This document shows, in pieces, positions 37,800 through 49,257 of a stretch of 64,000 nucleotides of DNA. Position 1 is the stretch's first letter. Each line of letters starts with the position of its first letter. Both the position numbers and the translations under genes were made by a program. The DNA lies in the NCBI RefSeq assembly GCF_943733665.1, contig NZ_OX030782.1, forward strand, positions 3,272,501 through 3,336,500, written 5' to 3'. A model generated the notes under the pieces. That model had not been told where the DNA came from. It saw only the letters and a list, made by a program, of their open reading frames with translations, and searched no databases. Origin of the DNA: Aquimarina sp. Aq107. GTDB lineage: Bacteria; Bacteroidota; Bacteroidia; Flavobacteriales; Flavobacteriaceae.

Positions 37800-40280
37800 A
37801 TGGTAAAAAAATTACACTTCACTTTATTACTTTTTATATTATGCTTTAAGGGATATGCTCAAAACGAGCCTACGGATTGTATAAATAGCATTATTGTTTG
37901 TGGAAATACAAATTTAGAGCTTAATTCTAACGGAGTTGGTACTAATGATTTTGCTTTACCCGGCAATTTTCCCCCAGATTGCGCATTTGTCGAAAGTCAA
38001 AGCTTGTGGATTAAAGTGAATATAGTCCAGTCCGGAACTTTAGCCTTTACCATAACACCAGAATCTAGTAGTGCAGCTGAAGATTATGATTTTGCTGTTT
38101 ACGGCCCCAATGTCACCTGTAATGCACTCGGCACTTCTATTAGATGCTCATCTACTAATCCTCCATCGGCTGGAGTATCTACTTTAACAGGACTTAATGA
38201 CACTGAAACAGAAACTAGTGAGGGACCTGGTAGTGAAGGAAATGGATTTGTAAGATCTATAGATGCTCTTGCAGGAGAAGAATATTACATATTAATCGAT
38301 AACTATTCGCAAAATGGTGGTTTTGATTTAGAATTTACAGGAACAGCACTTCTGCCTGATAGCCCTCAAAATGATTCTAGTACTTCTACTAGTTTAGACC
38401 TTACAGAATGTGATATCGTTACAGATCCTAATGACGGAATGACAAATTTTGATTTAGAAAGTAATACTGCAGCAATTCTTGGAACTCAAATAAATACCAT
38501 TATTACGTATCACGCTTCTGAAGAAGATGCAAGCCTAGGAAATGGGGCATTAACAAGTCCTTATCTCAGTACACAAAACAATCAAACCATTTATGTAAGA
38601 ATAGAAAACACAATCACAGAATGCTTTGTAGTAGACACCTTTCTTTTAATAACAGATCCTGGTCCTCCTATAGCTATTCCTACTCCATTTATAGTATGCG
38701 ATACTAATGATGATGGTAATGACACAAATGGATTTGTTTCTTTCTTATTAAGTAATAAGGATTCAGAAATTCTTAATGGATTAAATCCAACGGATTATAC
38801 ATTAACCTATCATCTATCTCAATCTGACGCTGATGCAGGAACAAATATTATTGATAAAACAACGCCTTATATTAACATTTCTAATCCACAAACACTTTTT
38901 GTTAGAGTTCAAGAAAATACTTCCTTACTTTGTTTAATTACCACTAGTTTTGAGTTACAAGTTGATCCACTTCCTGTTGCAAATGCTTCTACACTTACAC
39001 AATGTGATGAATATAATAATCCAACCGATGGTATTACTCTATTTAATCTCAATCAATCAATTGATCAAATCACTAATGGCAACCCAAATCGAACAGTTAC
39101 ATTTTTTGAAGACCTAACAGCGGCTAACATAGGAGTACCTTCAATTATGAATACAGATACTTATCAGAATTTAACACCAAGTCAACAACTCTTTGTTCGA
39201 GTTACTGATGATATCAACAACTGTTTTAGAATTGTTACTTTAGACCTTCAAGTAAGTGTCACTACTGCCAATAATGCTTATTTAACGGCGTGTGACGATG
39301 ATGGTATTGAAGATGGTTTTACAGAATTCGATTTGACACTTGCCAATCCTCAAGTACTTTTTGGAATCAATAATCCTAATTTATCAGTTGTCTACTACCA
39401 AAATATTGATGACGCTTTAAGCGAAACTAATCTTATAACCTCATATACTAACACTACCACAGGAACCCAAGGAACGGATATTGTTTATGCTCGTATAGAA
39501 GACAATTTAAATCAATGTTATGGTATTAATCAAGTAGCACTTTTTGTAAATCCCTTGCCTGATATTGAGGAATCATCAGAAGCTTTTTTATGTGAAGGTA
39601 CTAATGTCACTATAGATTCAGGATTACAATCTGGAACCTCTAATAACTTCGATTATTTATGGTCTCCAAATGGTGAGACTACAGAAAGTATTAGGGTATC
39701 TCAAGCGGGAACATATACAGTATCGATTACCAATCAAATCACCGGATGTTCTAAGGATAGAATAGTTTCAGTTACAAGTTCTTCTCCAGCGACTATTATA
39801 CAACCTATTGAAATTAATGATGCTTTGGATAACAACACGGTAGCTATTAATGTTTTAGGATCGGGAGACTACGAATATGCGATTGCTTTTAATGATGCTA
39901 ATATCCGAACGTATCAAGATAGTCCAATCTTTACAGATGTCCCTCCAGGATTCCATACAGTATACGTAAGAGACAAAAATGGTTGCGGACCAGAAGCCTC
40001 TCAAGCTATTTCCGTAGTTGGTTTTCCTAAATATTTTACTCCAAATGGAGATGGTTTCCATGAAACTTGGAACGTGGGCGGAATTTCATCGCAGGTTTTA
40101 GGTAATTCGATTATTTATATTTTTGATCGAAGTGGCAAGTTGTTAAAACAGCTAGTCCCATCTGGAAATGGCTGGGACGGAACTTATGGAGGAACACTTA
40201 TGCCATCAAGTGAATATTGGTATAGGGTAGAACTTAGTGATGGAAGAGTACGAAAAGGCAGTTTTTCATTAATACGATAA
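37800..40280 (+). CDS. Type B T9SS-sorted surface protein (paralogue 2)
   Basis: 826 residues. It differs from its neighbour at the N-terminus: after a signal peptide (ending KGYAQ) there is a Cys-rich DCINSIIVCGNTNLELN region with the NGFVRSIDALAGEEYYILIDNYSQNGGFDLEF sandwich. From about residue 190 it has the same CD..DG beta-sandwich repeats, and from about residue 395 to the end it aligns with the last 430 residues of the upstream protein. The type B T9SS C-terminal domain occupies about 742-826. A degenerate TATATTCG box lies 20 bases upstream. Confidence 0.88.
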   Translation: MVKKLHFTLLLFILCFKGYAQNEPTDCINSIIVCGNTNLELNSNGVGTNDFALPGNFPPDCAFVESQSLWIKVNIVQSGTLAFTITPESSSAAEDYDFAVYGPNVTCNALGTSIRCSSTNPPSAGVSTLTGLNDTETETSEGPGSEGNGFVRSIDALAGEEYYILIDNYSQNGGFDLEFTGTALLPDSPQNDSSTSTSLDLTECDIVTDPNDGMTNFDLESNTAAILGTQINTIITYHASEEDASLGNGALTSPYLSTQNNQTIYVRIENTITECFVVDTFLLITDPGPPIAIPTPFIVCDTNDDGNDTNGFVSFLLSNKDSEILNGLNPTDYTLTYHLSQSDADAGTNIIDKTTPYINISNPQTLFVRVQENTSLLCLITTSFELQVDPLPVANASTLTQCDEYNNPTDGITLFNLNQSIDQITNGNPNRTVTFFEDLTAANIGVPSIMNTDTYQNLTPSQQLFVRVTDDINNCFRIVTLDLQVSVTTANNAYLTACDDDGIEDGFTEFDLTLANPQVLFGINNPNLSVVYYQNIDDALSETNLITSYTNTTTGTQGTDIVYARIEDNLNQCYGINQVALFVNPLPDIEESSEAFLCEGTNVTIDSGLQSGTSNNFDYLWSPNGETTESIRVSQAGTYTVSITNQITGCSKDRIVSVTSSSPATIIQPIEINDALDNNTVAINVLGSGDYEYAIAFNDANIRTYQDSPIFTDVPPGFHTVYVRDKNGCGPEASQAISVVGFPKYFTPNGDGFHETWNVGGISSQVLGNSIIYIFDRSGKLLKQLVPSGNGWDGTYGGTLMPSSEYWYRVELSDGRVRKGSFSLIR

Positions 40281-40361
40281 ACTTTCCCTAAAACTTCGAT
40301 TCATCATAAAAAATCATAGTAGTATTCTTTATCTTTATTCAGAAAAGACAGTCTATATATA

Positions 40362-42368
40362 ATGAAGTTCGAACTCAAGTCAGATTTTAAACCAACAGGA
40401 GATCAACCTGGAGCTATAAAGCAGCTTGTTAATGCCTTAGAAGCAGGAGAAAGATACCAAACATTACTAGGAGTAACAGGTTCTGGTAAAACATTTACAG
40501 CGGCTAACGTTATTTCTGAAGTACAACGCCCAACATTGGTATTAGCACATAACAAAACATTAGCAGCTCAATTATATTCTGAGTTTAAACAGTTTTTCCC
40601 AGAAAATGCTATAGAGTATTTTGTTTCTTATTATGATTATTATCAACCAGAAGCATATATCCCAACAACAGGTACCTATATCGAAAAAGATTTATCAATT
40701 AATGATGAAATTGAAAAGTTAAGATTAAGTGCTACTTCTTCCCTGCTTTCTGGGCGAAGGGATGTACTAGTAGTTGCTTCAGTTTCTTGCTTATATGGTA
40801 TTGGAAATCCTGTTGAATTTCAAAAGAATGTAATCTCTATACAACAAGGGCAATTTGTATCGAGAACTGCCTTGTTACATAAACTAGTTCAAAGTTTATA
40901 CTCTAGAACTGAAGGAGAATTTAATCATGGTAATTTTAGAATTAAAGGAGATACAGTAGATATTTATCCAAGTTATGCTGATGATGCATTTAGAGTTCAT
41001 TTTTTTGGTGATGAAATAGAAGAAATAGAAGCTTTTGATGTACAAACTAATGAAATTATAGAAAAATATGATCGCCTAAATATATATCCTGCTAATATGT
41101 TTGTTACCTCTCCAGATATACTGCATGGAGCAATCGATCAAATAGCATTGGATCTAGGTAAACAAGTAGAATATTTTAAAGAGATAGGAAAGTTTCTCGA
41201 AGCTAAACGACTAGAGGAACGTACTAATTTTGATTTAGAAATGATCAAAGAATTAGGATATTGTTCAGGAATCGAAAACTATTCTCGTTACCTGGATGGC
41301 AGAGATCCCGGAACCAGACCTTTCTGTTTATTAGATTATTTTCCAGATGATTATTTAATGATCGTAGACGAAAGTCATGTAACGATACCACAAACACATG
41401 CGATGTATGGAGGAGATCGATCAAGAAAAGAAAACCTTGTAGAGTATGGTTTTAGATTACCAGCTGCGATGGATAATCGTCCTTTAAAATTTGAGGAGTT
41501 TGAAGCTCTTCAGAATCAAATAATTTATATCAGTGCAACGCCAGCGGATTATGAATTACAAAAAAGTGAAGGTACTTATGTAGAGCAAATTATTCGTCCG
41601 ACCGGATTATTAGATCCAATTATAGAAGTACGTCCTAGCCTTAATCAAATTGATGATTTAATCGAAGAAATGCATAAGCGTATTGAAAAAGACGAACGTA
41701 TATTGGTTACTACACTTACCAAAAGAATGGCTGAAGAGTTAACAAAATATCTAACCAGAATTGATATTCGTTGTAGATATATCCATAGTGATGTAGATAC
41801 ATTAGAACGAGTAGAAATTATGCAGGATTTACGAAAAGGGCTGTTTGATGTATTGATTGGGGTTAACTTACTAAGAGAAGGATTAGATCTTCCCGAAGTA
41901 TCCTTAGTTGCGATTTTAGATGCTGACAAAGAAGGATTTCTACGTAATAATAGATCGCTAACTCAAACCATAGGAAGAGCCGCGAGAAATGTCAATGGAT
42001 TAGCTATCATGTATGCTGATAAAATCACAAAAAGTATGCAAGACACCATTGATCAAACTAATTATCGCCGAGAAAAGCAAATTGCCTATAATACCAAACA
42101 TGGTATTACTCCTAAAGCTATAAAAAAATCGCTGGATAATGCGCTTGCTGGTAAAAAAGTAGAACCGTATCAATTCGAAACTGCTCCGTCATTGCAAGCA
42201 GCAGAAGAAGAAACGGCTTATTTTACAAAAGAACAGTTAGAAGCTCGAATTCGTAATGTGCGTAAAGAAATGGAAAAATCTGCGAAGGAACTGGATTTTA
42301 TGACTGCTGCAAGATTACGAGACGAAATAAAAATGTTACAAGCTAAAATTCAGGATCAAAAAGTATAA
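40362..42368 (+). CDS. uvrB: Excinuclease ABC subunit B
   Basis: 668 residues. Walker A is LLGVTGSGKT (about residue 37-46). The damage-probing beta-hairpin region has YYDYYQPEAYIP, helicase motif II is IVDESH, motif VI is QTIGRAARN, and a C-terminal UVR motif (ARIRNVRKEMEKSAKELDF) binds UvrC. It loads at DNA damage in nucleotide excision repair with UvrA and UvrC; those two genes are not in the window. The gene is complete. Confidence 0.98.
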   Translation: MKFELKSDFKPTGDQPGAIKQLVNALEAGERYQTLLGVTGSGKTFTAANVISEVQRPTLVLAHNKTLAAQLYSEFKQFFPENAIEYFVSYYDYYQPEAYIPTTGTYIEKDLSINDEIEKLRLSATSSLLSGRRDVLVVASVSCLYGIGNPVEFQKNVISIQQGQFVSRTALLHKLVQSLYSRTEGEFNHGNFRIKGDTVDIYPSYADDAFRVHFFGDEIEEIEAFDVQTNEIIEKYDRLNIYPANMFVTSPDILHGAIDQIALDLGKQVEYFKEIGKFLEAKRLEERTNFDLEMIKELGYCSGIENYSRYLDGRDPGTRPFCLLDYFPDDYLMIVDESHVTIPQTHAMYGGDRSRKENLVEYGFRLPAAMDNRPLKFEEFEALQNQIIYISATPADYELQKSEGTYVEQIIRPTGLLDPIIEVRPSLNQIDDLIEEMHKRIEKDERILVTTLTKRMAEELTKYLTRIDIRCRYIHSDVDTLERVEIMQDLRKGLFDVLIGVNLLREGLDLPEVSLVAILDADKEGFLRNNRSLTQTIGRAARNVNGLAIMYADKITKSMQDTIDQTNYRREKQIAYNTKHGITPKAIKKSLDNALAGKKVEPYQFETAPSLQAAEEETAYFTKEQLEARIRNVRKEMEKSAKELDFMTAARLRDEIKMLQAKIQDQKV

Positions 42369-42426
42369 TGCAGTTGGTAATATTATTAGAATTAGATAAC
42401 TGTTATTTACTCAAACAATAAACTAA

Positions 42427-44036
<1,610 letters not shown>

Positions 44037-44110
44037 TTATTAATAAACATATAATATCTAACAATAATATAAGTCTATAATAAAATCATACATAAAAAGT
44101 ATAGACAGGA

Positions 44111-44118
44111 TATTTTTG
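44111..44118 (+). promoter_or_regulatory. Putative -7 box (TATTTTTG) for the DUF3050 gene
   Basis: A full match to TAnnTTTG, 24 bases before the chosen ATG. It overlaps an alternative in-frame TTG, which argues against using that TTG as the start. Confidence 0.45.
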
Positions 44119-44142
44119 GAATTACTAATAGCTATCAAAAAA

Positions 44143-44928
44143 ATGGATAAAATTCAACATATAGAAAATGAAATTTCTGAATTGAGAAATCAGTTGCAGA
44201 ATCATCAACTGTACAAAAACTTGAGAACTATAGATGACATTAAAACCTTTATGGAAAATCATGTATTTGCCGTTTGGGATTTTATGTCACTTTTAAAAAG
44301 CCTTCAAATAAACTTAACGAATGTTCAAATTCCTTGGACGCCTTCAAATAATCCAACACTTTCAAGGTTTATAAATGAAATTGTCCATGGAGAAGAAAGT
44401 GACATCAATGAAATGGGAGAGCCCAAAAGTCATTTTGAAATGTATTTGGACGCTATGAAACAAGTAAAAGCAAATACAAATGAGATTAATGAATTTATAA
44501 CAAAAATTGAATCTGGACACTCGGTTGTATATTCATTAAACGAAATTAACATTGACAAAAGAGTAGCAGATTTTGTAAAGTTTTCATTTTCTATTATTGA
44601 AACTAACAAACCTCACTTAGTCGCTTCTTCTTTTACATTCGGACGAGAAGATCTTATCCCAGATATGTTTATAGAAATATTGAAACAGGCTGATTCCGAA
44701 AACAATACATACAACAAGCTTAAATACTATCTAGAAAGACATATCGAACTTGATGGCGATGAACACGGCCCTCTGTCACTTAAAATGGTAGAAGAACTAT
44801 GTGGAACGGATGAGCAAAAATGGAATGAAACATTACTAGTGGCAAAACAATCCCTAGAAAAAAGAATCTCACTTTGGGATGCTATAAATGATTTAATTAC
44901 TCAAGAAAAACCTGTTTATACAATTTGA
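44143..44928 (+). CDS. DUF3050 domain protein (heme-oxygenase-like fold)
   Basis: 261 residues from the ATG of [18 protein letters not shown]. The conserved [44 protein letters not shown] and [14 protein letters not shown] segments are those of DUF3050. The family is thought to have a heme-oxygenase-like helical fold. The spaced His and acidic residues could bind a di-metal site, but no reaction is known. It is followed after three bases by an unknown gene, so the two are probably co-transcribed. Confidence 0.83.
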   Translation: MDKIQHIENEISELRNQLQNHQLYKNLRTIDDIKTFMENHVFAVWDFMSLLKSLQINLTNVQIPWTPSNNPTLSRFINEIVHGEESDINEMGEPKSHFEMYLDAMKQVKANTNEINEFITKIESGHSVVYSLNEINIDKRVADFVKFSFSIIETNKPHLVASSFTFGREDLIPDMFIEILKQADSENNTYNKLKYYLERHIELDGDEHGPLSLKMVEELCGTDEQKWNETLLVAKQSLEKRISLWDAINDLITQEKPVYTI

Positions 44929-44931
44929 AAA

Positions 44932-45393
44932 ATGGAGATCATAATTGCAAAAGGTAAAAATAGAAATATGCTGACTTGTAAAAGAGAAAATGGGACTTCT
45001 ACATCTGTAAATTTAGGACCAGAAATCCCAAATCATGATATTGCTCATTATGTCGTTGAAACAAAGTTCAATTTAAGAGATGGATTTTACGGAAAAATTC
45101 AATCAGGAATGACTATTCAAGAGTTATCTGACAAAGAGGTTATTAAGAGTCTTGGTGCAGAAACCTGGTTATCTGAAATTATGGCTAGAAACTTGCAATC
45201 TATAGGTTCTGGAGCTGCAAAAACTGAAGAGTTCATTGAATTAATAAACTGGGAAGCTCAAAACATTAATGGAATTAAAGTCCCAAAAATAAATCTAGCA
45301 GATATTGAAAAAATAAAAGAAGATTTTGATCAACTCTGTAAAGAATGGGATTTAATAGCAGAGAATGGCGAATTAAAACTTAAATTTAAATAA
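44932..45393 (+). CDS. Hypothetical protein
   Basis: 153 residues, no signal peptide or membrane helix. The N-terminal half is beta-rich (MEIIIAKGKNRNMLTCKRENG, SVNLGPEIPNHDIAHYVVE), and the C-terminal half is helical with an amphipathic end (EKIKEDFDQLCKEWDLI). The motif PNHDIAHYVVE, with an acidic-His pair, is the only notable feature. I do not recognise a family. It is three bases after the DUF3050 gene. Confidence 0.6.
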   Translation: MEIIIAKGKNRNMLTCKRENGTSTSVNLGPEIPNHDIAHYVVETKFNLRDGFYGKIQSGMTIQELSDKEVIKSLGAETWLSEIMARNLQSIGSGAAKTEEFIELINWEAQNINGIKVPKINLADIEKIKEDFDQLCKEWDLIAENGELKLKFK

Positions 45394-45413
45394 AGCTTAA
45401 CTAATTATTACTA

Positions 45414-46004
45414 TTGAAATTTTTCAAAAACATATCCGCAATTTTCAATAGAAAGCTATTCGTAAAAAATCTATTTTGTGGAATAGGAAATTCTGAAATA
45501 CAGGAAAATGCTATCTGGTTTTATAAATATCCATTTGAGCCTTCAATCATCTATCCAGAAAGGTTAGTTCTCGCTAGTGAAATTGAATCTATAGGTATGG
45601 AATTTGGAGCTATGAAAATCTTTCTAAAAGATGATATCATTTTTATATCTGCAGAAAAAAAGGAAACATTAAAAGCATTTGCAGAAAGAAACGCCATTCC
45701 TTTGTCCCCTTATAGCTGGAATTGGGATTGGATTTTAGAACCTTACCTAGATACTGAGTTAACTAAAGAAAATGGAGAACTACTTATAACTAGGCTTCAG
45801 GAGAATAATTTTAATGAAACCGAAATTATTAAAATACGAAATGAAGTAGAAAAATCAATGTACATTTATAATTTTGATACATTATTATGGGAATGGAATA
45901 GCTTATCTCTATTAGACGTCCTTTCTGCTATGCGAGCTACCTATAAAAAAGAAGATTTTAGAGCTTTTTACAAAAGAGCTCTAGAAATCGAAAAACGTAA
46001 CTAA
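45414..46004 (+). CDS. Hypothetical protein
   Basis: 196 residues, starting with TTG (MKFFKNISAIFNRKLFVKNLF); no ATG lies nearby upstream. It is cytoplasmic, rich in Trp and acidic residues (SWNWDWILEPYLDTEL, LLWEWNSLSLLD). The segment ERNAIPLSPYSWNWDWILEPY and the following NNFNETEIIKIRNEV helix give no family match that I can name. It shares the DUF3050 transcription unit and ends within a long hairpin that may terminate transcription. Confidence 0.6.
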   Translation: MKFFKNISAIFNRKLFVKNLFCGIGNSEIQENAIWFYKYPFEPSIIYPERLVLASEIESIGMEFGAMKIFLKDDIIFISAEKKETLKAFAERNAIPLSPYSWNWDWILEPYLDTELTKENGELLITRLQENNFNETEIIKIRNEVEKSMYIYNFDTLLWEWNSLSLLDVLSAMRATYKKEDFRAFYKRALEIEKRN

Positions 46005-46031
46005 AACAATTATTGATTACGTTTTTCGATT
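45986..46031. terminator. Long perfect inverted repeat at the 45414 gene stop
   Basis: A perfect 15-bp inverted repeat, AATCGAAAAACGTAA (45986-46000) and its complement (46017-46031), flanks a 16-base loop that contains the stop codon. Both sides carry short A or T runs. It probably terminates the plus-strand unit and may also insulate the convergent gene. Confidence 0.6.
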
Positions 46032-46055
46032 ATTAAAAGTTCTCAGGTCTAGGTT

Positions 46056-46610
46056 TTATTCTTTACCTAAAATATCTCGTACAATTTTTAAATGATGTTT
46101 AGTATGAATCTTCAAAAAACGTTTTGCTTGTTTCTTATTTAATTGACCAAAAACTGGATGGATAAAATTCACGTTTTGATCTAATTTTTCTAGTTCTGAT
46201 AGGTTTTCTCGGGCTTCTTCTAATTGAGATAATATATCTTCTGTTTTTATAGTATTAGGCGGTAAAACAGCTGCAGGGGATTTTGCTCTTCCCCTAGGGA
46301 TATATCCAAGTGTAAATGAAAAAACTCGTGTTAAACTAAAACGTTTTTCGTAGACAGTTGGATCAGAATTCTGTAGTATATTATGAATTCTGTTTACTAC
46401 CTTAAGCGTATGATCCAGATGCCATGCAACTGGCACTTTAGAGACATTGGTATTTACGCTGTCTCTAAATTGAATCAAATATGCGATATCATATAATTGG
46501 CTATCCATAGATCCTTTCTTAACATCATTATTATCTCCTTGTCCATACCCCCAGAAAGCCAAGTTGCAAATAACAAACAACGTGAATAATAGTGTTCTCA
46601 TTGTGTTCAT
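46056..46610 (-). CDS. Exported DinB-like (DUF1569-type) protein
   Basis: 184 residues. WHLDH (His64, His67), HPVFGQLNKKQ (His151) and IHTKHHLKIV (His169, 172, 173) give the His triad of DinB-like four-helix metal proteins and look closest to DUF1569. Most relatives are cytoplasmic, whereas this one begins with a clear signal peptide (MRTLLFTLFVICNLAFWGYGQ). It follows the TonB receptor gene by 15 bases and is probably co-expressed with it. Activity unknown; a periplasmic metal-dependent enzyme is a guess. Confidence 0.7.
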   Translation of the reverse strand: MNTMRTLLFTLFVICNLAFWGYGQGDNNDVKKGSMDSQLYDIAYLIQFRDSVNTNVSKVPVAWHLDHTLKVVNRIHNILQNSDPTVYEKRFSLTRVFSFTLGYIPRGRAKSPAAVLPPNTIKTEDILSQLEEARENLSELEKLDQNVNFIHPVFGQLNKKQAKRFLKIHTKHHLKIVRDILGKE

Positions 46611-46625
46611 AATGACTTTTTTATG

Positions 46626-49010
46626 TTAAAATTCGAAACGATATCCAAAATCGGGAAAAAACCCTATTTGATTTACTTCATCTATATTATTAGTCAATCT
46701 ATTATATCGTCTTGCAAATAGATTTTCATTAGCAGTTACATTCTGTAGATCCACATAAAATTGATGAGAAGTTTTCTTTTTACTGCTATTAATTTTATAA
46801 CCAAACTTAACGTCCCACCTAAAATATCCTTCATTTTGTTCACTAAAAGCAATGTCTTCCTGTAAAACCTCAAAACCAGCTGCTTGTGATGCAGACAGAT
46901 CAACAGGTGTATAATATCTTCCACCAGAAAATGTTACTCTAGTATCAAAAAACAAAATATCTTTTTTGCTTTTACCCATAACAAACTCTTTACCTGCAAG
47001 CATATTAATAACATACCCATTATTAAAAGGGGTATTTCTTTCTATGCCATCACTTCCTTCATACTTACTTTCGAATATCGATGTCGTTAATAATCCATAA
47101 TATCCTTTATTAAAAAACTTTTCTAACGTAAGTTCTATTCCCTGATTAAAACCAGTTCCATCATTTAGGAGAGAAGTTCTATCATTATCAAAACCAAAAT
47201 CCGCTCCTTCTGTTAAAGAAGAATAACTAGATGGAACTGATTCTACAGCTGCATTATCAATATCTTGATAATATATTTCTGCTTTACCTCTCCAACTATT
47301 GCCTAGTTTTACATCGTACCCAAGTACAAAATGATTACTTCTCACAAAATCCAACTCTTTATTTGTTTGCAGAATTTCTCCATCCACTTCTTCGTTTAGA
47401 AACAAAAGAGGTAACGGAACAGGCTGATGATGCAAACCATACCCAAAACTCAAACGATGATTTTGGGATATCTTATAATTTAATCCTGCTCTTGGCTCTA
47501 TTACAAATTGTTCATTTAGTGTACTATATTGGCTATGAATACCACCATTTATAGTTAGCTTTTTTGTTAACCTAAATTGTCCCTGGATAAAAGGCTGTAT
47601 AATTGTAAGGTTTTCATCTATATCTCTAAATGTGAATATATCTGGATCTCCATCATTATTAACATCAGGTTGTTCTGTTCTATCACGAAACAAAGATTCT
47701 ACACCAATATTCTCTAATAATACTCCAGTTCTTAAGGTGCTTTTATTACTTAATTTTACGTTATAAAGGGTTGAGAAAGTAAATCGGTTTTCTTTATTAT
47801 CAGCTTCTGTATATCGAATAACTCTTTCCTGTGGAGTCTCTTTATCTATAAATCGATCCGCAACGAAATCATTTGCCGTAAATGATCCAGACAAAATTGT
47901 CTTAAGATATGATTTGTTGGTAATATTAATTTGATGCTTTAAACCTATCACACCAAATCTAGATTTTACAAAAGAATTCTCATCTTCTGCAGCAAACAGA
48001 TCATCCTCATCAATATCATCTCCAAGAAAATCAATATCAGAAAAACCGATGATACCAAATAATGAAAAATTACCTAATTTACTTTTCCCAAAATCAAGAT
48101 TAAAAGACACATCACTATAGTTAGGAGCAGCAGAAGTTCCTCCTGCTCCAACTCCTAATAAACCAACAAGCGAATATCTTCCTGCGACTAAAAAAGAACC
48201 ATTATTCTTTCCTAACGGACCTTCTGCCATTGCTTCTATACCTGTAAAAACTCCTACCAGAGCAGTATATTCGTAATCGTCTTTATTTCCTTTTCTAAAG
48301 CCAAGATCAAAAACTCCTCCTATTGCATTTCCATACTCTGCCGGAAACGCGGAAGTAATAAAATCTGAATTCTTTAACAGATTAGGATTCAAAGCAGACA
48401 CAGGACCTCCAGTTGTTCCCAATGTACTATAATGATTAGGACTAGGAATCGGAACTCCTTCTAATCTCCATAATAATCCTGTAGGAGAATTTCCTCGAAT
48501 TACCACATCATTTCTACTATCATCAGGAGCTGATACTCCAGCAAAATTCGCTGCTAGCCTACCCACATCACTTCTTCCACCAGAAAAACGAGTCACTTCT
48601 TCTAAACTAAATTGCCTTGCTGATACTGATGTTAATTTATTAATAGATCTGGCTTTATTAGTATCAGATGTAATTATTACCTCGTCTAATCTATCAAAAG
48701 CTTCAATCAAGGCTACATTTACTACGGCATCTTTACCAGATGTAACCACTATATTAGGTAGTGTTATAGATTCAAAACCAATATAACTTACACGAATTAC
48801 TTGTCTTCCTAATGGAACTCCTTCTAAAGTAAAAAAACCATCAAGATCTGTAATAACACCATTAGTTCCTTCAGTATTTAATAACTCTACAGTGGCGCCG
48901 ATTAGAGGAGTTTCTGATTGTTTATCCAAAACAATTCCTTTTATAACACCAGTTTGTGAATAGCTTATCGTTGTACATAAAAGAGTAAACAAGAAAATAT
49001 ATTTTTTCAT
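46626..49010 (-). CDS. TonB-dependent receptor (second module)
   Basis: 794 residues from MKKYIFLFTLLC, seven codons inside the longest reading. It has a signal peptide, then a carboxypeptidase-regulatory-like domain (about 20-105; GVIKGIVLDKQSETPLIGATVEL). A plug follows (about 110-235; ARQFSLEEVTRFSGGRSDV, NDVVIRGNSPTGLLWRLEG), then a barrel ending in YRFEF. Unlike the first receptor operon there is no DUF4249 lipoprotein; a DinB-like exported protein follows instead. A divergent LytS/LytTR pair is 247 bases upstream. Confidence 0.92.
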   Translation of the reverse strand: MKKYIFLFTLLCTTISYSQTGVIKGIVLDKQSETPLIGATVELLNTEGTNGVITDLDGFFTLEGVPLGRQVIRVSYIGFESITLPNIVVTSGKDAVVNVALIEAFDRLDEVIITSDTNKARSINKLTSVSARQFSLEEVTRFSGGRSDVGRLAANFAGVSAPDDSRNDVVIRGNSPTGLLWRLEGVPIPSPNHYSTLGTTGGPVSALNPNLLKNSDFITSAFPAEYGNAIGGVFDLGFRKGNKDDYEYTALVGVFTGIEAMAEGPLGKNNGSFLVAGRYSLVGLLGVGAGGTSAAPNYSDVSFNLDFGKSKLGNFSLFGIIGFSDIDFLGDDIDEDDLFAAEDENSFVKSRFGVIGLKHQINITNKSYLKTILSGSFTANDFVADRFIDKETPQERVIRYTEADNKENRFTFSTLYNVKLSNKSTLRTGVLLENIGVESLFRDRTEQPDVNNDGDPDIFTFRDIDENLTIIQPFIQGQFRLTKKLTINGGIHSQYSTLNEQFVIEPRAGLNYKISQNHRLSFGYGLHHQPVPLPLLFLNEEVDGEILQTNKELDFVRSNHFVLGYDVKLGNSWRGKAEIYYQDIDNAAVESVPSSYSSLTEGADFGFDNDRTSLLNDGTGFNQGIELTLEKFFNKGYYGLLTTSIFESKYEGSDGIERNTPFNNGYVINMLAGKEFVMGKSKKDILFFDTRVTFSGGRYYTPVDLSASQAAGFEVLQEDIAFSEQNEGYFRWDVKFGYKINSSKKKTSHQFYVDLQNVTANENLFARRYNRLTNNIDEVNQIGFFPDFGYRFEF

Positions 49011-49257
49011 AACCTTTTTGATTTTACTCAAATCTGCTAACTTGATTCTAATCCTTCTAATTAAAATAGTAGAGTTGTTAAATTATCAATTGAGTTGTCT
49101 AAAACTCTTATTGAATCTTTTTTATTGACTTATCAATTGACATTTACAAACGAAATAACTTTTCATACAGTTCAACTCTTATTTTGACAGTTCGGTGTAA
49201 AGTGTTAGACAATTTGATTCGTAGTTATGTATCTTTAACAGTACTATTATAATTTCT
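49011..49257. promoter_or_regulatory. Divergent control region of TonB receptor and LytSR genes
   Basis: TTATCAATTGA occurs twice as a direct repeat (49083-49093 and 49130-49140), starts 47 bases apart; its core TCAATTGA is palindromic. TTGTCTAA near 49096 has an inverted partner TTAGACAA near 49205. A TATCTTTA box near 49227 may serve the kinase gene. Regulator binding is inferred. Confidence 0.4.
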
